Positions 27,201 to 35,016 of a DNA stretch of 50,240 bases are shown here, in pieces (the first letter of the stretch is position 1; each line of letters opens with the position of its first letter). The translations under genes and the position numbers were made by a program. The stretch spans positions 1 to 50,240 of the IMG/VR virus record IMGVR_UViG_3300033571_001427; one strand, written 5' to 3'. The notes beneath the pieces are model-generated. The model saw only the letters and a program-made list of their open reading frames with translations. It ran no database searches and was not told where the DNA came from. This DNA comes from a virus.

Positions 27201-28214
27201 ACCTTCCATAGAAGCTTCAGCAACTGTATAACCAACTTGCTTAAGATCTAATATAAAATCACCAACGTTTCTTACAGCATTAGCATAACCAATTACATTA
27301 TCTCCAGCATTTACTGTATTCCTAATATTTGTTAAAGTTCTTGGTACAAGCGCTTCTGCAACACTTGTAACTCCTTGACCCAGCTTGGTAGCATTTAAAC
27401 CTTTAATAGAGCTATAAGCTTCCCTTGCACCATTAGCGGTGAATAACTTACGCATGTTAGCTAAGTCTTTAGCAGCTTTAACTGTCTTAGCAGAACTAGC
27501 TGCTAGAGCTGCTGGTAAAGTAGCGCCTTCGGTTAATGCTACACTACCTGCAATTACAGCTTCAGTTAATAAATAGTCTCCAACAATACCTGCTACAAAT
27601 CCAGATTGCAATAATAAATTAGAGGCAAACTGTGTAGCACCACCTTTAGTACTACCATACTCAGCCATAATTTTAGCAAACTCATCCGCAGCTACTTCAT
27701 CTGTCATTGAGAAATCACCGGTGAGCATCTCACCCATTCCTCTGTAGCTAGACTTAACTACAGATAAACCTAGTGCCGGTACTCCTAATAAGCCTCTACC
27801 AAGATCCTCATACCAAGATCTATTTTGATTATAGATCTCATCGTTATTAGCTAAAGGATCAAAACCTAATTTATAGAAGTTATCATTATCACTATAGTAT
27901 CTATTAAAGTTAGTTTTCTGATATCCGGATTGAAAAGTTTTAATTTTAGACTTTTCAAAGACAATATCAGATTCAGTAATAGGAGATCTTAAAACATCCT
28001 TAGTAATATCAAAAGGATTATTCTTATTATAATTTACTTCAAATCCTCCAGTAGGAACTGCTGGTATACTTACATCTTCATTATAAGGAACTAATGGTGC
28101 ACCGGGTGGTAATGAATTCATACCATCTACAAATACCATATCTGGTCCTTGTAATGAATTAGGTATACCGGTTTCTATACCTGGAGGTGGTAAAATGTTT
28201 TCAAAATCTGCCAT
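24225..28214 (-). CDS. Large cargo protein with hydrophobic helices and acidic linkers
   Basis: This 1329-residue protein matches, by pattern and position, a cargo protein found upstream of the RNAP gene in crAss-like phages. Residues about 1-140 are proline-rich and extended. From about 145 to 260 there are several hydrophobic, alanine/glycine-rich segments (ALGLSVVKSSYRGMGE, LLTEAVIAGSVALTEGA) that could insert in a membrane. The middle is long charged helices. Two Glu/Val/Pro-rich linkers (about 1005-1040 and 1105-1150) precede a small beta domain (about 1210-1275, VKVGDVLVFGDNKFGLVEKV) that looks SH3/KOW-like. It is separated from the RNAP gene by only 4 bases. The hydrophobic part suggests a role in forming an envelope channel for DNA and RNAP entry; this is inference. 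Confidence 0.7.
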   Translation of the reverse strand: MADFENILPPPGIETGIPNSLQGPDMVFVDGMNSLPPGAPLVPYNEDVSIPAVPTGGFEVNYNKNNPFDITKDVLRSPITESDIVFEKSKIKTFQSGYQKTNFNRYYSDNDNFYKLGFDPLANNDEIYNQNRSWYEDLGRGLLGVPALGLSVVKSSYRGMGEMLTGDFSMTDEVAADEFAKIMAEYGSTKGGATQFASNLLLQSGFVAGIVGDYLLTEAVIAGSVALTEGATLPAALAASSAKTVKAAKDLANMRKLFTANGAREAYSSIKGLNATKLGQGVTSVAEALVPRTLTNIRNTVNAGDNVIGYANAVRNVGDFILDLKQVGYTVAEASMEGGAVKNEFIDDKINQFVSENGYYPEQEEMNRIYSLAGDAGFTTSAINTPLIYLTNAITFNNLFKGKAAMLNAPTNDVIARSALTGEKIIASTEGATVLTAKEAAKKLLKPKEYLSFGAQYFKRNLSEGIQEISQEVVAGASKNYYDRLYDTPEAGGIMIYLADAYENTKRQASMQGLEVFASGFLMGGLTGIAGNLANVSRRAGSNVYYNYIKNDPEKYNQLYKAEQERFKSIVTELDDAIKNGQKVLTLDMENLLTQVRLGTDMVEARKNFDEKVFHDLKDMARFNSIYTALESGKFDLLIQKLENLKDMKGSELKEAFDLTEDVTDEDALKVLDVSIERAKQVKEQYKEFSDYKNPFNPNRFRRTNLSDPETKDAYVKEVINYKAFEEARKVAVFSLHGREQAQKRMGELTDRLTAIGTIGKLTYSDITPLLNSNNLEQELDLLDSEIKSLTGSTDKETLKILNYKKAKKKALELYKTNLEKVGDVSDSEQLKNKRFLRDAFIKYFNTLAQEAGTTISKTEAAEAYNIITDYYSLSDDVNIFTENLNSLYDPQSFYDYVNRLVEQQKYRQEKQVAYMQNARKSFINAVKVRDFIQYLADRGYGIKLSSLPKDVSKDYDEFVKTIINDLDVVFIDFNSDREFDKTDPRSLLIFSIINEFDGIVTEEVTEEAPAEEVVTEEEVVEDQPAVSDEIQQEEGVPLIQSVKQFNTLPVKLQGLIRSALTQQNSAREADGESELPLDRFLRTASARRIITKFFKDPENAADVKAFNEKKAPAKPAEAPKAEPVKTEEPVEEEPVIEAEVVTDPLQPILDTISKAKSLGELDTMLEELDLDLLAEDPANIDAVNKAIESRKQELSKSVKYENVKVGDVLVFGDNKFGLVEKVTSTKLTVVPLYGERMTPAKDANKRITILKKDFSKMVKSLYDTESNVVVGTKDVPSPSAEEKKIIETNSQNIDDFLDNEEATKKLEDQTNNKSEKDVNNDFFNNIGC

Positions 28215-28222
28215 TATAATTA

Positions 28223-30790
28223 TTATTCAGTAATCTGATCAAACCTACTAAGGAGATTATTAAAGTATATAGAATTCATATTATCCTGAATAAAAGGATC
28301 TATTCTTCCAGTTGCTGAATTAAATGCTGTTCCTGATGCAGAAATACTACCGTCATTATTCTGAGTAAATGTAATATCAATATTACTAATAGGATTCTTA
28401 TATCTATAAGAACCACTGTTATTTAAAATCATTTGCCTATCAGATGTCTCTAATCTAGTAGCAATAGGATTTGTAACTATCTCTCTTGGAATAACTGCTG
28501 TAATACCTCTAGCAATAATTTTATTATATTGATCTACGCTAATAATACCAGATTCTTTTAAAGCTTTTAATTCTTTATCAGCAGAGCTAGGTCTTACAGT
28601 TAATGAATGATAACTATTATTACCTAAAGCTCTTCCTGCATAATCATATGCAATAGCTGTTTTATCTACAGCCATCTTAGAACGCAAGTTATTAAAGTAA
28701 GCTTTCAATGCAGGTAATGATTCCATATCTGCAAATATGCCTTGACTCTGTTCTGTAATATCAGCAGCGTTACCAGCTCCTACTTTAACTATTGGATTAT
28801 TTACATCATTCATAACACCAATAAATCCAATGGTGGTTGGTGACATAAACTTCTTAGGATCTGCAACACCGGTTACATAGTTAGAAATATACTGACCATC
28901 TCCTCCTGCACCTACAGGTCTGTACCCTGCTTTATTCTGAGCTAGATTTACATATTTAGCTTTATACTCTTCAGAAACATCCGCATAGTTCTCAGCAAAA
29001 TTTTCAAATGACATAGGATAACCAGAACTAGTTAATACTTTATATGCAGAATTAACATCTCTTAATGATCCTTCTTTGCTAAACATAGCTCCTAAAATAT
29101 TTGGATTAAACTCATTGCTAGCAATCATATTACTAACTACTACTTTATTATTACTCGCTACTACAGAAGAATTAGTATAAGCTAATTGCTTTCTATCATT
29201 TACAGCAATTAATAAAGGCGCCATTTTATTACTCAAGTTAGGATCAGCAGCTAACATATTCTCTATTCTTTGCTGAATCTTATTAAGTCCACTCAAACCA
29301 ATTTTACCTTGTTTAAGTGCAGTCATATTAAATCCAGCACCAGATACTGCAGACTCAATAGCACTCTGTAACTTAGGATCATTAGTATTATAAATACTTT
29401 GTGCTAGTGCAGAAACACTTTTTGAGTATTGTTGCCAGCTAGTATTAAACTCTTGTCTATCTGCAGCAAGTGGATCACCAGAAACACCAGCTTGATAGCT
29501 TGTAGAACCTGCCATAAATTGATCTTGTGCACCGGCTGCCATTGCCATCTTCTCTCTTTCAAAATCTTGTCTAATCTTTTCTTTCTTTGTCCAAGTAGAA
29601 AACTCTAAACTATTTTTAAATGCTTCAAGTCTATAAGGATCAGCCTCTCTTTTAACAGAGTAATTTTTATAGGCTTCTGTTTCAGAAGCTTTAGCTAATT
29701 GATCAGAAATAAAACTTGTAGCTTTAGAAGCTTGAAAAGCTCTACCTAATAAATCTACATCTTGTGTTTCAACAGCTGTAGTAATCTGTTTGATTCTATC
29801 TTCTAGATTAGTAACTATTTGATCACCAGTAGCTTTTTCTTTTGCTAATGCCTGATACTGCGCTTGCTCTTTTTGAGAGAGTCTATCACCCCTATTTATT
29901 CTAGACTCATATACGCTTAACTTACTAGATGTTTCAGATACACTTTCTTTAATATCTTCTAATCTAGACATATCATTTTCTAAAGCTACGTCAGCATTAT
30001 TAATATAATACTCTTGCTTAGCAGCATTAATATCACCGTTATATTTTTGATTTGCTAATGCAGTTATATCATTCATTGATCTAACATATGCATCTTCCTG
30101 AGCATAAGCTCTAACGTTAGGATCAGCTCCTAATGCCATACTTAAATACTGCCTGATTACATTTATAGACTTTGGCCCACCAGTAGTAGTAATATTATAT
30201 CCACCTTTTAGTTCTTCAACAGATATGTTTTTAAAATCATCACCAATTAATTCATGAGCCATCTTTGCAATATTTACAGCTGGCACATACTTAGGTAAAG
30301 GCATTTTATATGCTTTATCTTGAGGTGCTGTTCTAAATTCCATCTGTTTATACTCTAGCGCTTGTACTCCAACTGGAGACCATTTGGCTTGTGTTTCTTC
30401 ATCACCGGCAATCCTATATGCTTCTGCTTCAGTTTCACCTTGCCTTTTAGCTTTAGTAAACATGATATCATACTGCATCTTCTTGTCATCTACAAAAGGT
30501 TGAAATACCTGTTGTGCTAATTGTACATTAGCTGGATCTGAAAGATCTAAAGATGTAATTTGTTGAATAGCTTTCTCAGAGTTCTTCAAGAAGTTATCTC
30601 TTGCTTCTCTATTATCATCTCTTGTAAGATCAGCATATACAATACTACCATATGCACCACTTAATTTATTAAGTGCGCTATCATACCTAGCCTGTCTTGT
30701 TGCTAAAACCGTATTAAGAAAATCAAAATTGGGTTTATAAGGTTCAGCCTTTGGTATGTAATCGGTAAGACCTTGAATGTAAGTAGCCAT
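28223..30790 (-). CDS. crAss-type helical cargo protein
   Basis: This 855-residue protein begins MATYIQGLTDYIPKAEPYKPNFDFL, a start that I recognise from crAss-like phage virion cargo proteins. The N-terminal third has a helix-rich bundle (LATRQARYDSALNKLSGAYG). Residues about 250-420 are strongly coiled-coil (SRLEDIKESVSETSSKLSVY). The C-terminal part is more beta-like. No catalytic motif is visible. It is the first gene after the longest gap in the late operon, which contains a TAnnTTTG box, and it lies 8 bases upstream of the 1329-residue gene. A structural or scaffolding role inside the capsid is likely; the exact task is unknown. Confidence 0.7.
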   Translation of the reverse strand: MATYIQGLTDYIPKAEPYKPNFDFLNTVLATRQARYDSALNKLSGAYGSIVYADLTRDDNREARDNFLKNSEKAIQQITSLDLSDPANVQLAQQVFQPFVDDKKMQYDIMFTKAKRQGETEAEAYRIAGDEETQAKWSPVGVQALEYKQMEFRTAPQDKAYKMPLPKYVPAVNIAKMAHELIGDDFKNISVEELKGGYNITTTGGPKSINVIRQYLSMALGADPNVRAYAQEDAYVRSMNDITALANQKYNGDINAAKQEYYINNADVALENDMSRLEDIKESVSETSSKLSVYESRINRGDRLSQKEQAQYQALAKEKATGDQIVTNLEDRIKQITTAVETQDVDLLGRAFQASKATSFISDQLAKASETEAYKNYSVKREADPYRLEAFKNSLEFSTWTKKEKIRQDFEREKMAMAAGAQDQFMAGSTSYQAGVSGDPLAADRQEFNTSWQQYSKSVSALAQSIYNTNDPKLQSAIESAVSGAGFNMTALKQGKIGLSGLNKIQQRIENMLAADPNLSNKMAPLLIAVNDRKQLAYTNSSVVASNNKVVVSNMIASNEFNPNILGAMFSKEGSLRDVNSAYKVLTSSGYPMSFENFAENYADVSEEYKAKYVNLAQNKAGYRPVGAGGDGQYISNYVTGVADPKKFMSPTTIGFIGVMNDVNNPIVKVGAGNAADITEQSQGIFADMESLPALKAYFNNLRSKMAVDKTAIAYDYAGRALGNNSYHSLTVRPSSADKELKALKESGIISVDQYNKIIARGITAVIPREIVTNPIATRLETSDRQMILNNSGSYRYKNPISNIDITFTQNNDGSISASGTAFNSATGRIDPFIQDNMNSIYFNNLLSRFDQITE

Positions 30791-30810
30791 TATCTATATT
30801 ATAAATATAA

Positions 30811-30818
30811 CAAATATA
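30811..30818 (-). promoter_or_regulatory. Internal -7 promoter box ahead of the RNAP cargo genes
   Basis: The minus strand reads TATATTTG, an exact TAnnTTTG match, 20 bases upstream of the ATG at 30790. The 54-base gap that holds it is the longest in the whole late block from 49705 to 7471. A TTTG -33 element is not seen at the standard distance. The site would let the RNAP cargo genes be transcribed apart from the tail genes. Confidence 0.4.
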
Positions 30819-30844
30819 AAGTTAAACTATTAAACCTCTAATAT

Positions 30845-33800
30845 TTAAGAGCCCTTAGTTTTCCTTCTGTTAGACATTGCAGATTGTGCTGCTAAAATAT
30901 TACCACGCTCATCTACATCTATATCTCCGAATATACTTTTAACCATAGCAGCCTGAACTGTAGGATTCTTAGTATCAATTCCCATTTCAGTTAAGTATTT
31001 TGCTAAATCTTTACCCTTTTGTCCAGGTGGAAGTTTTTGAGCTGGTGTATAATAAGTTTTAAGAGCAGCAGGATCAACAAAGAAATTAGGATATAAACTG
31101 TTCATTTGATCTGTTATAAATCTATTTTCTAATGCAGCATTTACATAATCAACAGCCTCTCTTCTACCAGCTCTTCTAGCATTATCATATTGCTGATTAG
31201 TAGCAACAGTCTTATCATAGAAGTCATTAGCAGCTAATTGATTTCTAAAGTTAGCTTCATTGATTAATTGCTTATTAGCTTGCTCAAACTGATTAGCTAC
31301 ACCAACATTTAAGTTATTATATCTACCTAAGATATTAGCAGCATTAGCTAAACCTTTACCTTGTACTTCAGAGAACCTTGTATTGAAAGCTTGTGGTCCA
31401 GTAAACTGAGCCAAGTTTGCACCAGCAATATTAGCCATCTCAGCATTTGCTGCTAACTCTCTATTAGGATCATAGAATGTAGGCTCCATAGGCTCTGCAG
31501 TAAACTGTGCCATTCTAGGATAGTATCTATTGATACTAGCTAAGTCACCAACAGCAGCTGCAGTATTTAATACATCTTGAGGATAGAAACCAATAGGTGG
31601 TCTTTTTGGAACCGGTGGAGGATTTAATTGTCCTGGCTCAAGAGGATCTCTTGGGGTATTTGGAGTATTTGGAGTCTCTGGAGTTTCATCATCAAAATAG
31701 TTTGGAACAGAATAAGTTACTCTACCAAATTTTACATCTCTTTGATAAGGATCTTTACTATTAGGATCTTTTGGTTTAAAGTAAGCTTTACCTGTGGCTT
31801 TAATAGATTTTTCATTAACCTTATCTTGGAACCATCCTGCAGCTTTATTACCAACAGTTTCTAAATTTTTTAATCTATCTGGATCATTGTCTACAGTTTC
31901 TAAATCTTGTTTAAATTTATTAAATCCTCCTGGATATTCTTTTTCAATCCAATCACCATGTCTGTCTTGAAAATCTTTCCACTCTGCAGAACTTAAAGTT
32001 CCTTCAGTTCTAGCTGAAGCTTCAGCACTTGGTAAATAAATACCTGTATTTTTTACACGAGGTTGATTAGCAAACTGTCCTGCAGGAATTCTGGTATAGA
32101 TAACTTTATTACCTTTTCTAACTCTCTCATCAATTGCAGTTCCAATTTCTGGAGAACCATATTGTGTAAACTTTGTATCTTCTGCGGTTCTGACTTTTCT
32201 AGTTCCTGGTATTTCATTACCTGCCTCATCAACAAGATATTTCTGATCACCTTCATAATACAAATAAGCTTTCTTTCCTGTTGTTTTACTAGTTCTTTCT
32301 TCAATAAAAACTTTAGCATATGGATTTGGCTTTGCTACTTCTTGAGGAGTTTCTCCTGCAGTTTGATACTGTGGAATATTACCACCATATTCATAATCGC
32401 CCCATTCTGAACTTACAGGATCTGTACTGGGTTTAGCTACATTAACTTTAGGCTTTGGTGTTTGAGCAGCAGGTTTAACTTTTTGTGTTACAACCGGTTG
32501 TTTAACTGGTGCTGGGGCAATGGTATCTACTTGTTGTTTAGCAAACGGTTGATTAAGAGTATTTAAAAACTCTTGTCTTCCTTTATCTACTCTTTCAATG
32601 TAAGATGGAATACCACTAGATTTAATAACTAAATCAATTGCAGCTTCTGGATTATTAAATGTATAATCTTGAAATCTCTGAGGAGACATATTTTGTGAAG
32701 ATACGCTATATGGTGCAGCTTGCATATTAGCTGTAGGTTTAACTTGCCATCTACCATCTTTATATTCTATATCCTGAGCTGTATATGGTGTTGTTCTATT
32801 AACTGGAACATTTGGTGTTGCTCTCTGAGTAATTCCAGTATTTGGATTACCAGCGTAGTAATTTCTTTTTAATTTTTCAAACTCTGCCATACCATCCATT
32901 CTACTAATACCATTTTGAGCTTTAGGAATACCACCATACATAGCCATTGCCATACCTTCTTCAGGAGATGGTGGTAAGAACTGTGCTGGATCTAATCCTA
33001 CTTTATCCATATATGGTACAGCAATTTGTGGAACACCTTGAGGAAATCCTTTCTGTGATTCTTGTACAAGAGCTAACTTACCTAAGTTAGAGATATAGTT
33101 ATCAGCCATCATAACAGCTGTCTTTTTACGTAAGGGATCGGTCTCAGAATATAAGCCTTCACGCAACTCTTTATTATTAAGATCAAACTTCTTAGAAATT
33201 TTAGCTGGAGTATAACCACCTTTCTTAGCAGCAAACCCAAAAGATTCTAATATAGCGGGATCTTTAATCTTCATAGCCTTTGTATCTGAATAAATAAAAC
33301 TATCTGGAGTAGCTTTATCTCCAGCTAATGGAGTACCACCTTCTGAGTGACGCTTACCACCAATCTTAAAGAACTCAGGAATTGTACTATTAGTACCTTT
33401 ACGTACTAGAGTCTCTCCCTTCTCTGCTTCTAATACAGAGATAGATCTAGGATCCGGTCCTAATGTCTGACCATATTGTTCTTGTGGTTCACCTTCAGTA
33501 GCACCATTAAACATGTTCATCATGTAAGCTGAGTTACCATATAACTGATTAACAGCTTTAGCATCTTGAGTACCACCATATCCAGCTTGTGGTAAACTTG
33601 TAATTTTTACTTTTCTTTTCATTTCTCCACCCATTTGGGCCTCTTTATTATAACCTTTAATTATAGCTTCATCCGGTCTAAAGTCTAAACCAAAACCAGG
33701 AGTATTAGTTAAGTAATCTCCTCTATTACCAGAGTAATCTTCCGGTCTAACATTATATAAGTTATCAGCTAAAAACTGATCTCTAAAATCTTCTTCAGTA

Positions 33801-34468
33801 CTTCTATCTTGAATCTTTCTAGCAACAGAACTAAATATATCTGTACCAGCTAATAACATAGGACCCACATAAGGATTACCTTTTTGATTAGGTTTTTTTG
33901 TTTTAATATCGCCAAATGGTTCTAAGCCCATTAACTTCCTAGTATCTTCAGGAATCTGATCAGTATAAGATTTTCTAATAGCATCCTTTGTACTAAGAAT
34001 GCCAGACTCTAATTTAGTATTTCTAGGATATAAGCTTAAAGAACGTCCTCCCATAGATGTAGGCAACTTACTATAATCAATAGGAGTTGTATTTTCAAAA
34101 AATAAAGGTTCTCCAACACTAGTTTTTGGTGCAAAAGATGAAGGGCGTAGACCTTGAATGCTTGGCATACCTACATTAAAAGATCCTGTAGTATTAGGAT
34201 CTCCTTGATATACATCAGCATAAAATGAAGGATTAGTATTTAAATTAAACGCAGGCATTCCTACATTAAAGTTACCACTAGTATTATTAATACCAGAATA
34301 AACATCTGCAGAAATTGCTCCAGAGGTTGGTGCACTTCCAAAAGACGGATAGGGATTATTTTTTTGCCAGGTGGCTAAATAATCTGGACGTAGCACATTA
34401 GGTGCAGGTAAGTTATTAAATCCGTATTGAGCTTTAGGTAAGCTCTTAACCCTTACTTTCTTTTTCAT
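30845..34468 (-). CDS. Cargo/structural protein with PxAQxG-GG repeats
   Basis: This 1207-residue protein has short basic motifs scattered through it, including KVRVKSLPKAQYG at the start, VKITSLPQAGYGG (about 290), MYGGIPKAQNGI (about 512) and YGGNIPQYQTAGE (about 690). A conserved core at about 345-445 contains FFKIGGKRHSEGGTPLAGD and KKGGYTPAKISKKFDL. I recall this combination from crAss-like phage virion proteins. A Pro/Thr-rich linker (about 930-965) precedes a helical C-terminal region rich in Asn and Ala. The ATG overlaps the HNH gene stop as ATGA. It has no recognisable enzyme motif. The repeated linkers link it to the 799- and 1810-residue proteins, and the three probably work as a set. 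Confidence 0.7.
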   Translation of the reverse strand: MKKKVRVKSLPKAQYGFNNLPAPNVLRPDYLATWQKNNPYPSFGSAPTSGAISADVYSGINNTSGNFNVGMPAFNLNTNPSFYADVYQGDPNTTGSFNVGMPSIQGLRPSSFAPKTSVGEPLFFENTTPIDYSKLPTSMGGRSLSLYPRNTKLESGILSTKDAIRKSYTDQIPEDTRKLMGLEPFGDIKTKKPNQKGNPYVGPMLLAGTDIFSSVARKIQDRSTEEDFRDQFLADNLYNVRPEDYSGNRGDYLTNTPGFGLDFRPDEAIIKGYNKEAQMGGEMKRKVKITSLPQAGYGGTQDAKAVNQLYGNSAYMMNMFNGATEGEPQEQYGQTLGPDPRSISVLEAEKGETLVRKGTNSTIPEFFKIGGKRHSEGGTPLAGDKATPDSFIYSDTKAMKIKDPAILESFGFAAKKGGYTPAKISKKFDLNNKELREGLYSETDPLRKKTAVMMADNYISNLGKLALVQESQKGFPQGVPQIAVPYMDKVGLDPAQFLPPSPEEGMAMAMYGGIPKAQNGISRMDGMAEFEKLKRNYYAGNPNTGITQRATPNVPVNRTTPYTAQDIEYKDGRWQVKPTANMQAAPYSVSSQNMSPQRFQDYTFNNPEAAIDLVIKSSGIPSYIERVDKGRQEFLNTLNQPFAKQQVDTIAPAPVKQPVVTQKVKPAAQTPKPKVNVAKPSTDPVSSEWGDYEYGGNIPQYQTAGETPQEVAKPNPYAKVFIEERTSKTTGKKAYLYYEGDQKYLVDEAGNEIPGTRKVRTAEDTKFTQYGSPEIGTAIDERVRKGNKVIYTRIPAGQFANQPRVKNTGIYLPSAEASARTEGTLSSAEWKDFQDRHGDWIEKEYPGGFNKFKQDLETVDNDPDRLKNLETVGNKAAGWFQDKVNEKSIKATGKAYFKPKDPNSKDPYQRDVKFGRVTYSVPNYFDDETPETPNTPNTPRDPLEPGQLNPPPVPKRPPIGFYPQDVLNTAAAVGDLASINRYYPRMAQFTAEPMEPTFYDPNRELAANAEMANIAGANLAQFTGPQAFNTRFSEVQGKGLANAANILGRYNNLNVGVANQFEQANKQLINEANFRNQLAANDFYDKTVATNQQYDNARRAGRREAVDYVNAALENRFITDQMNSLYPNFFVDPAALKTYYTPAQKLPPGQKGKDLAKYLTEMGIDTKNPTVQAAMVKSIFGDIDVDERGNILAAQSAMSNRRKTKGS

Positions 34469-35016
34469 GTCTTATTTTTTAATATACTATCACAAAAGAA
34501 ATATAATTCATCTAAAGTTAAATCTGATTTCATTTGATTTATAGCCATGCAAACAAATTGTATATTACCTTGGATATATCCTTTTTTACTATCAATTCTA
34601 TCTATACTTAAGTTAGTTAAAATTCTACCTTTATTACTTAAATATGTCATATCAATTTGAGATAAAGCACATTTACCTTCTTGCTTATTCCATATTTCTT
34701 TTAAATAATCTAAATCAATATTAACTTCTAACTTTAAACGATTCGCTCTATCTTTTAATCCTAAAAATCTTTTATTTAATAACTGTTCAAAAGTAGAATT
34801 ATTATTACTTAATAATCTTTTTTTATACTGTGAGTGCTTACAATCCTTACATCTTCTATCTTTACCATCTCTATAAAAAATATTACTCTCTTCAGAATTA
34901 TTATCAAACAAATTAATATCTTTATAGTCTTTGCATTTATAACAATACAAATTCCCTAAATCATCTTTTTGTTTAAATTTAGTTCTGTGTCTTCTTTTTT
35001 TATCAGATGTATTCAA
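34465..35016 (-). CDS. HNH-type homing endonuclease with four-cysteine zinc finger
   Basis: This 183-residue protein has a basic start, a zinc finger (C25-x2-C28 and C56-x2-C59), and a His-Me-finger-type nuclease core: GKCALSQ, then LSIDRIDSKKGYIQGNIQFV and a final INQMKSDLT helix. This layout (DRID, GN, N-x2-K) is the HNH subgroup seen in free-standing homing endonucleases. The only start I can find is TTG at 35014-35016, 14 bases inside the upstream 799-residue gene, and the TGA stop overlaps the next ATG. It is inserted without breaking either neighbour, in the middle of the cargo operon. It probably spreads itself by cutting genomes that lack it. Low start efficiency would keep expression modest. 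Confidence 0.82.
   Translation of the reverse strand: MNTSDKKRRHRTKFKQKDDLGNLYCYKCKDYKDINLFDNNSEESNIFYRDGKDRRCKDCKHSQYKKRLLSNNNSTFEQLLNKRFLGLKDRANRLKLEVNIDLDYLKEIWNKQEGKCALSQIDMTYLSNKGRILTNLSIDRIDSKKGYIQGNIQFVCMAINQMKSDLTLDELYFFCDSILKNKT

Noticed and set aside
32053-32410. Opposing frames inside the 1207-residue cargo gene
   Set aside because: Both are shadows in other frames of one continuous gene; their content is low-complexity.
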